This document shows, one piece after another, positions 15,349-22,630 of a stretch of 22,817 nt of DNA. The stretch lies in contig CAZJPD010000016.1 of the NCBI GenBank assembly GCA_964547795.1, positions 1 to 22,817 on the forward strand, read 5' to 3'. Numbering within the stretch: position 1 is the first letter of the stretch; every line of letters begins with the position of its first letter. Position numbers and translations under genes: made by a program. Source of the stretch: CAZJPD01 sp964547795. Lineage in GTDB: Bacteria; Pseudomonadota; Alphaproteobacteria; Rickettsiales; Midichloriaceae. The notes under the pieces are model-generated. The model had not been told where the DNA came from and did no database searches. It was given only the letters and a program-made list of their open reading frames with translations.

Positions 15349-17169
15349 ATGCCCAAATTGGCAGAAAATTTATCCTCCTTAGTTAAGGCAAGTTCTTTAT
15401 TTGATAATGCGGTAGAGTTCTTAGAAAAGAACAAAGCAGTGGCAGAGGGATTGCAGAAACTGGGGCTAACAGTTCAGGACATTGCTCCTATTATGAAGGA
15501 AGTGGCTACCTTTGGCACACAAGTATTAGGCAATTCTTTAGCTATAGCTGAAGTTCTTAGGAAAAATCAAGAATTATATAAAAACATAGTTGAGGTATTA
15601 CTTGCAAAACCACAATATGGCTTAACTCAGTTACTTGAGTTGACACCAGAACAAATGTTTCAAATTGCAAGCGATGGGTTAGAAATTGTAAGAAAAGTTA
15701 ATCTAAGAGGTTTCCTTGAAACACAGAAGGAGAACATATTACAGGTTGTAAATAAGGCTGCTAGTTCTCAATTAGAAAATAATGAAGCAATACAAGGTTT
15801 TATGCGAACCACTGGACTTGAAAAAGAAGTGGTAGGTGATTTGATTAGTGATGCGTTACCAATTGTTTTTGATATTTCTACACTCGTATTAAAAGATGAA
15901 AATCTGCAAACAATACATGAGGATATTGTCAAAAAATTACCAACACTTATGTCAGAGACTGCCTCAGATCAGGAGAAAACCGAAACCTTATTTGAGGTGC
16001 TAGACAAAACAGTTGAATTGCTATCTCAGGAAGAAGCAAGACAAATGTATACAGATCAGATTGTACCTTTCCTTGAAGGACACGAAGAAACTTTAGGTAA
16101 AGCAATTGAGTCTGCCATTGAGCAAAGTCCACTTAGAGGAAGAGTTAAGATAGATGGAAAAAGATTAGTCGATCTTGCATCAAATCCTGAAACATTAAAG
16201 GTACTTTATGGTATATATCAAGATTGGAAAGGGGGTGAGAAATCTAAAGGAAAAATTGCAATTAAAGCTATGTGGCGAGCTTCGAAAGAGTTCAGAGCAA
16301 CAATATGGAGTGGGATTAAAAATCTTGTGTTCCAGGAGTTTATGATACCAAGTTTTGTAAGAAGACATTACATAGGAAATACCATTAATCAGGTTATACA
16401 GGAAGGTATACAAAGTCCTATTGAAGGTGAGAGAAAAAGCTTGTCTGAGATATTTCAAAAAGCTGCGGTAGCACAGAATGACAGGGGTTCAATAGCAGAT
16501 TATTCATTAAAAGCAAATTTCTGTGAAGGGTTAAAATTCAGCGATGTGAGTTTTAAAAATTTAGATATTGTTTGGTTTAATTTCAAAAAGGCAATGTTTA
16601 ATAGAGAGGGAGTTTCTTTTGAAAATAGTATGGTACAAGGCACGATTTTTGAGAAAGCAGAATTTAAAGCAGTAGCTTCTTTTAAGGGAGCTATAATAGA
16701 AAATACAAAATTTAAAAATGTGAAGTTCAAGGAAGGTATTGATTTATCTAATGCCACTATTGATAAAAAATCTCTGAAATCGCTGTTGCCTTCTTTAGAT
16801 AAAACAATGGTAGAAGGTAAAGAAATAAAAACAGAAGGATTAAAGCTGTCATCACTAAATTTAAGTAAAGAAGAAGGAGCAGAGTTTGAAAAATCTGCAT
16901 TTGGTAAACAGTATCTTGCAACGATAGAAGAGAATAGTAAAACAATAGAAGAAGATAAAAAGGTATTAATACTTATGAAGCAGGTTAGGTCGCATTTTAA
17001 AGAGGAAGAAGGAATAGACGAAAACCTGTTTAAGTTAGCAGAAAGAAATGTTAGGCAAGCTGTAAGATTAGAGGTAGTAAAAGGTGAGGAGGAATTTAAA
17101 AAGATTTCACATCCAACTGTATTCGCAAATTTACTCAGAAAGTTCGGACACTTCGATAAAAGCAATTAA
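15349..17169 (+). CDS. Helical-repeat and pentapeptide-like protein, 3' part of a broken gene
   Basis: This 606-residue open frame may still be translated from the ATG at 15349 (weak GAAGAG three bases upstream), but it is in frame with the sequence before the TAG at 15334 and looks like the remainder of a longer gene. Residues 1-330 are alpha-helical with degenerate repeats, for example FLEKNKAVAEGLQKLGLT (24-41) and QLENNEAIQGFMRTTGLE (141-158), about 117 residues apart. Residues 385-472 change to a run of F/L-centred five-residue steps (LKFSDVSFKNLDIVWFNFKK, ASFKGAIIENTKFKNVKFKE), resembling a divergent pentapeptide-repeat beta-helix. The tail is charged and helical. There is no TM segment or signal peptide. 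Function is unknown; such modular repeat proteins in intracellular bacteria are often effectors, but nothing here proves that. Confidence 0.6.
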   Translation: MPKLAENLSSLVKASSLFDNAVEFLEKNKAVAEGLQKLGLTVQDIAPIMKEVATFGTQVLGNSLAIAEVLRKNQELYKNIVEVLLAKPQYGLTQLLELTPEQMFQIASDGLEIVRKVNLRGFLETQKENILQVVNKAASSQLENNEAIQGFMRTTGLEKEVVGDLISDALPIVFDISTLVLKDENLQTIHEDIVKKLPTLMSETASDQEKTETLFEVLDKTVELLSQEEARQMYTDQIVPFLEGHEETLGKAIESAIEQSPLRGRVKIDGKRLVDLASNPETLKVLYGIYQDWKGGEKSKGKIAIKAMWRASKEFRATIWSGIKNLVFQEFMIPSFVRRHYIGNTINQVIQEGIQSPIEGERKSLSEIFQKAAVAQNDRGSIADYSLKANFCEGLKFSDVSFKNLDIVWFNFKKAMFNREGVSFENSMVQGTIFEKAEFKAVASFKGAIIENTKFKNVKFKEGIDLSNATIDKKSLKSLLPSLDKTMVEGKEIKTEGLKLSSLNLSKEEGAEFEKSAFGKQYLATIEENSKTIEEDKKVLILMKQVRSHFKEEEGIDENLFKLAERNVRQAVRLEVVKGEEEFKKISHPTVFANLLRKFGHFDKSN

Positions 17170-17293
17170 ATATTTCATCCAATTGTTAATCAAGAGTTTT
17201 TGAATAAAGAAATATCTGGTAGTCTGAGAACTGCTAATTTTCTTAAAGAATTTAGTCAACCATCAAGGGGAATTAAACATCAAATTTGAGGAT
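17170..17293 (+). other. Possible further decayed coding sequence after the repeat gene
   Basis: Directly after the TAA of the repeat gene, the same frame stays open for about 39 codons (HPIVNQEFLNKEISGSLRT..., then FLKEFSQ) to a TGA at 17287-17289. This may be the old C-terminus of the repeat protein beyond a second nonsense change, or flanking sequence of the transposase remnant. The support is composition only. Confidence 0.25.
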
Positions 17294-17504
17294 ATGGCAT
17301 TATTAATAAAGAGATTAAATGCATTAGAAGCAAAGATGGCACAAGATGGGAGTACTGACAGAAACACAGTTGCAAGTATTAGAAAAGAGGGAAGAGAGAA
17401 AAGAAGTAGATGAGAGGATAGAAACCGAACATCTAGGTTATCTTTATGATAAAACTCCTATGCAAATTTTTAAGATAATAAAAGCCAACTATTCAAAAAG
17501 GTAA
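17294..17504 (+). pseudogene. IS481-like transposase remnant with internal deletion and frameshift
   Basis: The first frame reads MALLIKRLNALEAKMAQDG; one extra G at 17348-17350 then shifts to VLTETQLQVLEKREERKEVD and ERIETEHLGYL, ending YDKTPMQIFKIIKANYSKR. The blocks LTE-Q-LEK...ETEHPGYL and the C-terminal K-TPMQ-F are features I recall from an integrase-type (IS481-like) transposase common in Rickettsiales. The catalytic DDE core that should lie between them is missing, so about 200 residues have been deleted between GYL and YDKTP. The N-terminal helix-turn-helix is also absent. No terminal repeats were identified with certainty. The family name is from memory and less sure than the fact that this is a transposase scrap. 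Confidence 0.6.
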
Positions 17505-17697
17505 CAAGGTGTTGTATCCTGAAAACATACCTGACAGTCATGACTTAGATAACATTCAGATTGTTGCTTGATAAGCCGATTGTCAGATTAAGCCTTAATT
17601 TAGTACACATAACCTTAATGGGATAAGCTATATAGCAGGAGTATTTTAGCTTTATCGATAAATTTCCGATATATGCTATATCTGAGTAAAAAATTAG
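17505..17697. other. Intergenic stretch with no recognised gene
   Basis: I see no open frame of note and no tRNA. A loose inverted pair, CTGACAGTC (near 17530) and GATTGTCAG (near 17578), one mismatch in nine, could be an end of the adjoining transposon remnant or a weak hairpin. The tail just before tadA is AT-rich. Confidence 0.3.
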
Positions 17698-18159
17698 CTA
17701 TACAGCCTTGTTGTCCCTCTTTTTTCTAAAGAATGTCTGAAGTATTTTTGTAGCTCTTATCTGTTCTATCCCTCCATAAATTTCTGGCACATAGTTTGCA
17801 CTGTTTGCATTGAAAAACCTAACCCCATTTTCAATTGCTCCAAATTTCTCGTCATATGCTCCAAAATACACACGTTTGATTTTACTAAAAGCTATAACTT
17901 GTGTACACATTGCACAAGGTTCAAGAGTTACGTATATCTCATGTTCATCCAAGCAGTAAGAACCTAAATTTTGTGCTACTTCTCTAATACATAAAATTTC
18001 CGCATGAGCAGTAAGATCGATATTCTTTCTCACAAGATTGTGGTTTTGTGATACTATTTTTCCCTTATGAACTACCACAGCTCCTACAGGCACTTCTTCC
18101 TTTACACTTGCTTTAACAGCTTCCTCTAATGCCATATTCATAAAAGTATTTTTATACAT
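17698..18159 (-). CDS. tadA: tRNA(Arg) adenosine-34 deaminase TadA
   Basis: This 153-residue zinc-dependent deaminase converts A34 to inosine in the tRNA-Arg(ACG) wobble position. The zinc site and catalytic Glu are in HAE (52-54) and PCAMC (81-85), and the C-terminal KIKRVYFGAYDEKFGAIEN is characteristic. The length fits the family. It overlaps the end of the upstream suhB gene by 8 bases, so the two are probably co-transcribed and coupled. Confidence 0.95.
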   Translation of the reverse strand: MYKNTFMNMALEEAVKASVKEEVPVGAVVVHKGKIVSQNHNLVRKNIDLTAHAEILCIREVAQNLGSYCLDEHEIYVTLEPCAMCTQVIAFSKIKRVYFGAYDEKFGAIENGVRFFNANSANYVPEIYGGIEQIRATKILQTFFRKKRDNKAV

Positions 18160-18976
18160 CTTTACTATTTTTTTCTATTTCCATGACTGTTTCAACATTT
18201 CCAGCTATCATACCACTATCAGCATTAGGTTGAAAATCTTCTTTATGAAAGTCTCTTACTATTCCTCCAGCTTCTCGTATTAATAGCAATCCTGCTATAT
18301 AATCCCAGATATTTATTTTTTCCTGTATTAACAAGTTAATTCTCCCATCAGCCAAGTACGCCATTTCTAAAGCTGATGCACCAAAAACTCTAATATTAGC
18401 ATTTTTCTCTTGAACATATTCAAGATATTTAATCACCTTTGTGGATGGCATATTAGCGTTAGTACCACAAATCATTTTTTCAAAATCGTTATGTTTTGTT
18501 ATTCTGATTTTTCTGTGTGTTCCTAGATGATCAATCAAGTAAGCTCCCATATTTTGTCCAGCCCAAAAAACTTCGTTGTTACTAGGATTACACACCACTC
18601 CAAGCAGTATAGATGTTTTATTCTTTTCAATTTTTACTAAAGCGATGGATATACAAAAAAGGGGGACTCCATGCATAAAATTAAAAGTTCCATCTATAGG
18701 ATCAATAATCCATTTATACTCAACATTCTCCTCTCCTTCTTCAATACTCTGAATTTCGCCTCTCTCTTCTGTTAAAAAACTGTACTTGGGTCTTGCTTTT
18801 TGTAAATAAGAAACAAGGGTTCTTTCCGTCTTTAGATCCGCATTTGTCACAAAATCGGCAACCCCTTTTTTAGAAATCTGCAACTTTTCTATTTCATAAA
18901 AATCCCTAGAAATTCCTACTGAGGCTTTTCTTACTGCCCCTAAAGTAACGTTTAAATCTGCATTAAAATTTTTCAT
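18152..18976 (-). CDS. suhB: Inositol monophosphatase family protein (SuhB-like)
   Basis: This 274-residue Mg2+-dependent phosphatase has the metal-binding motifs TEERGE (69-74), DPIDGTFNF (92-100) and the C-terminal WDYIAGLLLIREAGG. These define the inositol monophosphatase superfamily. Bacterial SuhB dephosphorylates inositol phosphate and also takes part in rRNA transcription antitermination; Rickettsiales members are usually labelled SuhB, but the substrate cannot be read from sequence. The start ATG at 18976 (MKNFNADLNVTLGAVRKA) gives a normal N-terminus. It leads the suhB-tadA pair and faces a 655-base intergenic debris zone. Confidence 0.92.
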   Translation of the reverse strand: MKNFNADLNVTLGAVRKASVGISRDFYEIEKLQISKKGVADFVTNADLKTERTLVSYLQKARPKYSFLTEERGEIQSIEEGEENVEYKWIIDPIDGTFNFMHGVPLFCISIALVKIEKNKTSILLGVVCNPSNNEVFWAGQNMGAYLIDHLGTHRKIRITKHNDFEKMICGTNANMPSTKVIKYLEYVQEKNANIRVFGASALEMAYLADGRINLLIQEKINIWDYIAGLLLIREAGGIVRDFHKEDFQPNADSGMIAGNVETVMEIEKNSKDV

Positions 18977-19119
18977 ACTATTAAAATACCTAGCTCAATT
19001 AGCATTAACGTTTTTAATACAATTACATTAAATAGTTTTAAGGTTAAAGGTTAAAAAGGTAAAATTTTAGCAACTATAGCTTATCATACAAAAGTTTTGA
19101 CATATTATCAATATATTAT

Positions 19120-19243
19120 CGTCATTACGAGCCTACAACAGTAGGCGTGGCAATTCACCCTCCTGCCCTGTCATTGCGAACTCATAGAGTGAGTGTGGCA
19201 ATCTCTGGATCACCACGATCGCTGTTGCGACCTCGTGATGACG
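19120..19243. repeat. Composite palindromic intergenic repeat (GTCATTGCGA...GTGGCAATC type)
   Basis: A unit of about 124 bases is bounded by inverted arms CGTCATTACGAG (19120-19131) and CTCGTGATGACG (19232-19243), matching at 11 of 12 positions. Inside, the module GTCATTRCGARC-(11-13 bases)-GTGGCAATYC occurs twice as direct copies, starting at 19121 and 19170. This consensus is widespread as dispersed palindromic repeats in Rickettsiales and other bacteria. Its GC content is clearly above that of its surroundings, which fits an imported or mobile repeat. It can fold into a multi-armed hairpin on either strand. Confidence 0.75.
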
Positions 19244-19292
19244 GAATAAAAAAGTTAAAATATCTATATCTTAGTGGTATATGCTATATATC

Positions 19293-19320
19293 TTGACAAC
19301 CAGTAAATTCTGTATATGTT
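19293..19320 (+). promoter_or_regulatory. Promoter-like site upstream of the ParA stub
   Basis: TTGACA at 19293-19298 is a perfect -35 match. A partial -10, TATGTT at 19315-19320, follows with a 16-base spacer. The ParA-like start codon lies 26 bases downstream. It may be the relic promoter of the lost gene. The -10 match is weak and AT-rich sequence gives such matches by chance. Confidence 0.35.
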
Positions 19321-19346
19321 TCGTATGTATTCAGCTTTTAGTGAAA

Positions 19347-19409
19347 ATGAAAACTGTAATCTCATTGTTCAATCATAAAGGTGGCATCAGTAAAACTATC
19401 ACCAAATCT
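19347..19409 (+). pseudogene. 5' stub of a ParA/Soj-type partition ATPase
   Basis: From the ATG at 19347 the sequence reads MKTVISLFNHKGGISKTIT, then a serine-containing tail and a stop within the neighbouring element. This is the start of a ParA/MinD-superfamily ATPase: beta-strand 1 followed by the deviant Walker A motif KGGxxKT. Related proteins start with nearly the same string (ISLFNHKGGVSKTTT). The remaining roughly 200 or more residues are missing. The reading frame is cut exactly where a 24-bp terminal inverted repeat begins, and no continuation is seen beyond the element. Such genes are typical of plasmids and integrated elements, so this may be a trace of one. Confidence 0.72.
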
Positions 19410-19549
19410 GGGAGTGTTCACTAAAGATAGATAAAATATAATTTTAGTATGTGCATGGTTTGTTTGACAAAATCTTTTTAAAAAGCACTTAAACCCCCCA
19501 ATAATCCTAAGATAGAAATAGGAAATATCTATCTTTAATGAACACTCCC
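19410..19549. mobile_element. MITE-like element, 140 bp with 24-bp terminal inverted repeats
   Basis: The left end (19410-19433, GGGAGTGTTCACTAAAGATA and four more bases) and the right end (19526-19549) are inverted copies matching at 23 of 24 positions. The 92-base interior has no significant open frame. The base pair CT flanks both ends and may be a short target duplication. It has no transposase, so it would need one supplied in trans. The inverted ends could equally form a long hairpin in RNA. I cannot name the parent IS family. Confidence 0.72.
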
Positions 19550-19631
19550 CTATAAATTATAAAAGTTAATTGCATTTCTTTTGTTTTTGTGTAAGGTCTG
19601 TAGACTTTAAGACTAATAGAGTATCAACGAT

Positions 19632-20885
19632 ATGATGGTTAATAACCCCCTCATACAAAGGCTAGCTACAGTATTGACAATTGGTCTAAATAGCGGCATT
19701 GTTTTCGCTTTCTTGGTCACCACAACAGTTGCGTATTTTAAAGATGCTGGTCTATCACTTGCGATTATTGGATTTTTTTCTATCAAAACGTTACCATTTT
19801 CATTTAAGTATTTTTGGTCTCCTTTTGCTGATAACTATAAGTTGAGACTATTCCCAATCAATTTTGGGCAAAGAAAAAGCTGGATACTATTGATGCAGGC
19901 TTTTTTGTTTATCTCAATTGCTTTATTTGGCTTCATTGATGTAAACCAACATATAATTGCTGTATTGGTACTACTCCTACTCATTGGTTTTTTCGGTGCT
20001 ACACATGACATTGCTTTAGAAGCTTATAGAATTGAGTTATTTTCAAAGGGAGAAACAGGCATAGGAAATGGGTTTGTAGTTTATGGATATAGAGTTGGGT
20101 TTATAATTTCAGGAATATTTGCACTATATTTATCGACCGTAATTGCTTGGAAATATGTTTTTATAGTCTTAGCATTGTTTATTTTACCATGTATGGCTAT
20201 TATTTGGTTTTCTCATGATGAAAAAATAATAGCAAAGAAAATTCGCAAACTCAATTATAGAGAGTGGTTCATATCTTATTTCTTAGAACCAGTTAAGGAA
20301 TTTATCAAAACTCCAAAATTTGGACTAGTGCTACTAACTATAGCTTTTTACAAAGTAGGAGATGTGTATCTTGATGGTATGTTAATTCCATTTTTAATGG
20401 ATATAGGGTTTTCTAAAAATGAGATCGCAGGCGTAGCAAAGACCTGTGGAATGGCTGGCACTATAATTGGCACACTTCTAGGGGGGATATTAATAGCAAA
20501 GGTAAAATTCAGAATTAACTTACTATTATCGGAATTTTTGGCAGCATTTACAAATCTGCAATTTTTAATTTTCCTAAAGATTCAAAAAAATTTGGTTGTA
20601 CTGGGAACAATTAATTTTATTGAAAGTCTTAGTTATGGACTTACCAACATTACACTAATTACTTATATGAGCTCGTTTTGTAATAAAAAATTTACTGCTA
20701 CTTATTTTGCAATTTTAGTTTCTATATCACAACTTAGTAGGTCTCTGATATCCCCTACTTCAGGTGTTGTTGCAGAAACTTTTGGTTGGCAAAACTTCTT
20801 TATCGTTTCAACGTTATTATCCGTCCCTTCTATTTTATGTATATATCTTCTATACTGGTATCATAATCACAAGTTACCAATATAG
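19632..20885 (+). CDS. ampG: AmpG-family muropeptide/MFS permease
   Basis: This 417-residue integral membrane protein has about 12 TM segments. The N-terminal YFKDAGLSLAIIGFFSI, FKYFWSPFADNYKLR and FFGATHDIALEAYRIELF are AmpG family hallmarks. AmpG imports anhydromuropeptides released from peptidoglycan for recycling. Rickettsiales carry several AmpG-like paralogues whose substrates may differ. The ATG at 19632 and the one at 19635 are both possible starts. The stop at 20885 is immediately followed by the ispDF ATG with no spacer. Confidence 0.88.
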   Translation: MMVNNPLIQRLATVLTIGLNSGIVFAFLVTTTVAYFKDAGLSLAIIGFFSIKTLPFSFKYFWSPFADNYKLRLFPINFGQRKSWILLMQAFLFISIALFGFIDVNQHIIAVLVLLLLIGFFGATHDIALEAYRIELFSKGETGIGNGFVVYGYRVGFIISGIFALYLSTVIAWKYVFIVLALFILPCMAIIWFSHDEKIIAKKIRKLNYREWFISYFLEPVKEFIKTPKFGLVLLTIAFYKVGDVYLDGMLIPFLMDIGFSKNEIAGVAKTCGMAGTIIGTLLGGILIAKVKFRINLLLSEFLAAFTNLQFLIFLKIQKNLVVLGTINFIESLSYGLTNITLITYMSSFCNKKFTATYFAILVSISQLSRSLISPTSGVVAETFGWQNFFIVSTLLSVPSILCIYLLYWYHNHKLPI

Positions 20886-22034
20886 ATGAAAAATGTAGTC
20901 TTAATCGTAGCAGCAGGCAACTCAACAAGATTTAAAGCGAATGCTCCCAAGCAGTATATAGAAGTAAATGGCAAAACGATATTAAGATGGACTATAGATG
21001 GGTTCTTAAAGAGTGAGTTTATAGATGCTGTGATGGTGGTTATAAATAAAGATCATCGTCAGTTTTATGAAGATTCTATAAAAGGTATTAATGTCTTGCT
21101 TCCTGTATTTGGAGGTAAAACTAGAAAGGAATCTGTATATTTAGGACTAAAAGCTTTAGAAAATCTTAAACCAGAAAAAGTTTTGATCCATGATGCTGTA
21201 AGACCACTCGTTTCAACAAAGTTGATAGATGAGGTTATAAAAAAACTTGATGATTATAATGCTGTAGACATAGGTTTGCCAATCACAGATACAATAAAAT
21301 ACCAAGATGAGAGTGTAGTTAAAGTAATAGATAGAAACAAAGTATATGCAACTCAAACACCGCAGGGGTTCAATTTTGATACCATTTTACAATTACATAA
21401 AGATGTACAGGAAGATTGTACTGATGACATCAGCTTATACCTGAAAGGTGACGTAAAAATTTGCAAAATTATCGGTGAAAAGAATAATATAAAAATAACC
21501 AACTACGATGACTTGGAATATTTCAGATTTATGACAAAAACAGACAAAACTTACAGAACAGGTTTGGGCATGGATGTACATAGGTTTTCTGAACCCTTGG
21601 ATAAAGAAACGATAATAAAAATTTGTGGGATAGAAGTTCCACATAATCAATCTATAATTGCACATTCTGATGGAGATGTGGGGTTTCATGCAATAACAGA
21701 GGCATTGCTGGGTGCAATGGCTTTAGGGAATATTGGGCAATTATTCCCACCAAGTGACGATAAATATAAAAACATGGATTCAGCTTATTTTTTAAAGTAC
21801 ACTTTAGATAAGCTGGGCAAGTTAAATGCAAGTATATCAAATATAGACGTTACTATAATATGCGAAAGACCTAAAATAATGCCACATAACAAACAAATGC
21901 GTCAGAATATAGCTAGAATCTTGAAGATAGGTGTTGATCAGGTAAGTGTCAAAGCCACTACTACTGAAAAAATGGGGTTTTTAGGAAGTCAACATGGTAT
22001 TGCTGCTCAAGCAGTATGTAGTATAGTTTTGTAA
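20886..22034 (+). CDS. ispDF: Bifunctional IspD-IspF, MEP isoprenoid pathway
   Basis: This 382-residue fusion has two domains. Residues 1-220 are IspD (4-diphosphocytidyl-2-C-methyl-D-erythritol synthase), with the CTP-binding start VAAGNSTRF (8-16), HDAVRP (102-107) and ATQTPQGF (155-162). Residues 225-382 are IspF (MEcDP synthase), with the zinc ligands in DVHRF (230-234), HSDGDV (260-265), GNIGQLFPPSD (281-291) and the C-terminal KATTTEKMGFLG. The two steps make the cyclic diphosphate precursor of isoprenoids. The fusion is common in alphaproteobacteria. The gene sits between ampG and pgpA with spacings of 0 and 8 bases. Confidence 0.97.
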   Translation: MKNVVLIVAAGNSTRFKANAPKQYIEVNGKTILRWTIDGFLKSEFIDAVMVVINKDHRQFYEDSIKGINVLLPVFGGKTRKESVYLGLKALENLKPEKVLIHDAVRPLVSTKLIDEVIKKLDDYNAVDIGLPITDTIKYQDESVVKVIDRNKVYATQTPQGFNFDTILQLHKDVQEDCTDDISLYLKGDVKICKIIGEKNNIKITNYDDLEYFRFMTKTDKTYRTGLGMDVHRFSEPLDKETIIKICGIEVPHNQSIIAHSDGDVGFHAITEALLGAMALGNIGQLFPPSDDKYKNMDSAYFLKYTLDKLGKLNASISNIDVTIICERPKIMPHNKQMRQNIARILKIGVDQVSVKATTTEKMGFLGSQHGIAAQAVCSIVL

Positions 22035-22042
22035 GGGGTATT

Positions 22043-22630
22043 ATGGTGAGAAGTAGATTTAGTCTTAACTATATTGTTAATGCTAGAAAGGTAAGGTTCA
22101 AAATTCCTTTCACCCGGTACTCTATTATATCGACTTGGTTTTTTGTTGGTAAAATTCCTGGCTCTCCAGGAACATTTGGCTCTATAGCATCTTACCCCCT
22201 GTATTACTATATATTGATGCACTCATACTCATATAGCGATGCAAAAAACTGTTTACTGTTATCCGCTGTATTCCTTTTTATCATAGGATTTTTTGCAATA
22301 AAAAAATTTCAAAAAGCTACAAACACTTATGATCATAGTTATGTAGTGATTGATGAAGTGATTGGTCAACTGCTGACAGTATATATTTCTTTTGATTTGA
22401 TATTTAACATGGCATATATGTTACCATTTTATATGCCGTCATACAGCATTGCGTTTGTTGTTGCATTAGTTCCATTTAGATATTTTGACATAAAAAAGCC
22501 GTTAATTATCGACTATATAAACCGCAAGTATAAAGGGGCATTTGGAGTAATCTTGGATGATATACTTGCTGCTATTTTTGCATCCGTAGCTCTTTATGTA
22601 GCAAACTTAATAATCCTATTATTTTACTAA
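22043..22630 (+). CDS. pgpA: Phosphatidylglycerophosphatase A
   Basis: This 195-residue inner-membrane enzyme removes phosphate from phosphatidylglycerol phosphate. The family motifs are PGTFGS (42-47), VIDEVIGQ (102-109), FRYFDIKKP (145-153) and GVILDD (168-173), with about four TM segments. The ATG at 22043 comes 8 bases after ispDF; the first 25 residues are a weakly conserved extension, so initiation slightly later is possible. The ispDF-pgpA neighbourhood is recurrent in alphaproteobacteria. In the window this makes a tight ampG-ispDF-pgpA run devoted to envelope precursors. Confidence 0.9.
   Translation: MVRSRFSLNYIVNARKVRFKIPFTRYSIISTWFFVGKIPGSPGTFGSIASYPLYYYILMHSYSYSDAKNCLLLSAVFLFIIGFFAIKKFQKATNTYDHSYVVIDEVIGQLLTVYISFDLIFNMAYMLPFYMPSYSIAFVVALVPFRYFDIKKPLIIDYINRKYKGAFGVILDDILAAIFASVALYVANLIILLFY

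Noticed and set aside
16500..17165. Long antisense open frame of 221 codons on the minus strand
   Set aside because: It mirrors the codon pattern of the plus-strand repeat gene, is Ser/Phe/Leu-rich as expected for an antisense shadow, and has no domain.
17525..17590. Inverted pair CTGACAGTC / GATTGTCAG as a terminator or IS end
   Set aside because: Short, imperfect, widely spaced and without a T-tract. It is noted only in the intergenic entry.
18977..19119. Possible tRNA or small RNA upstream of suhB
   Set aside because: No cloverleaf, conserved promoter or structured GC-rich segment could be seen.
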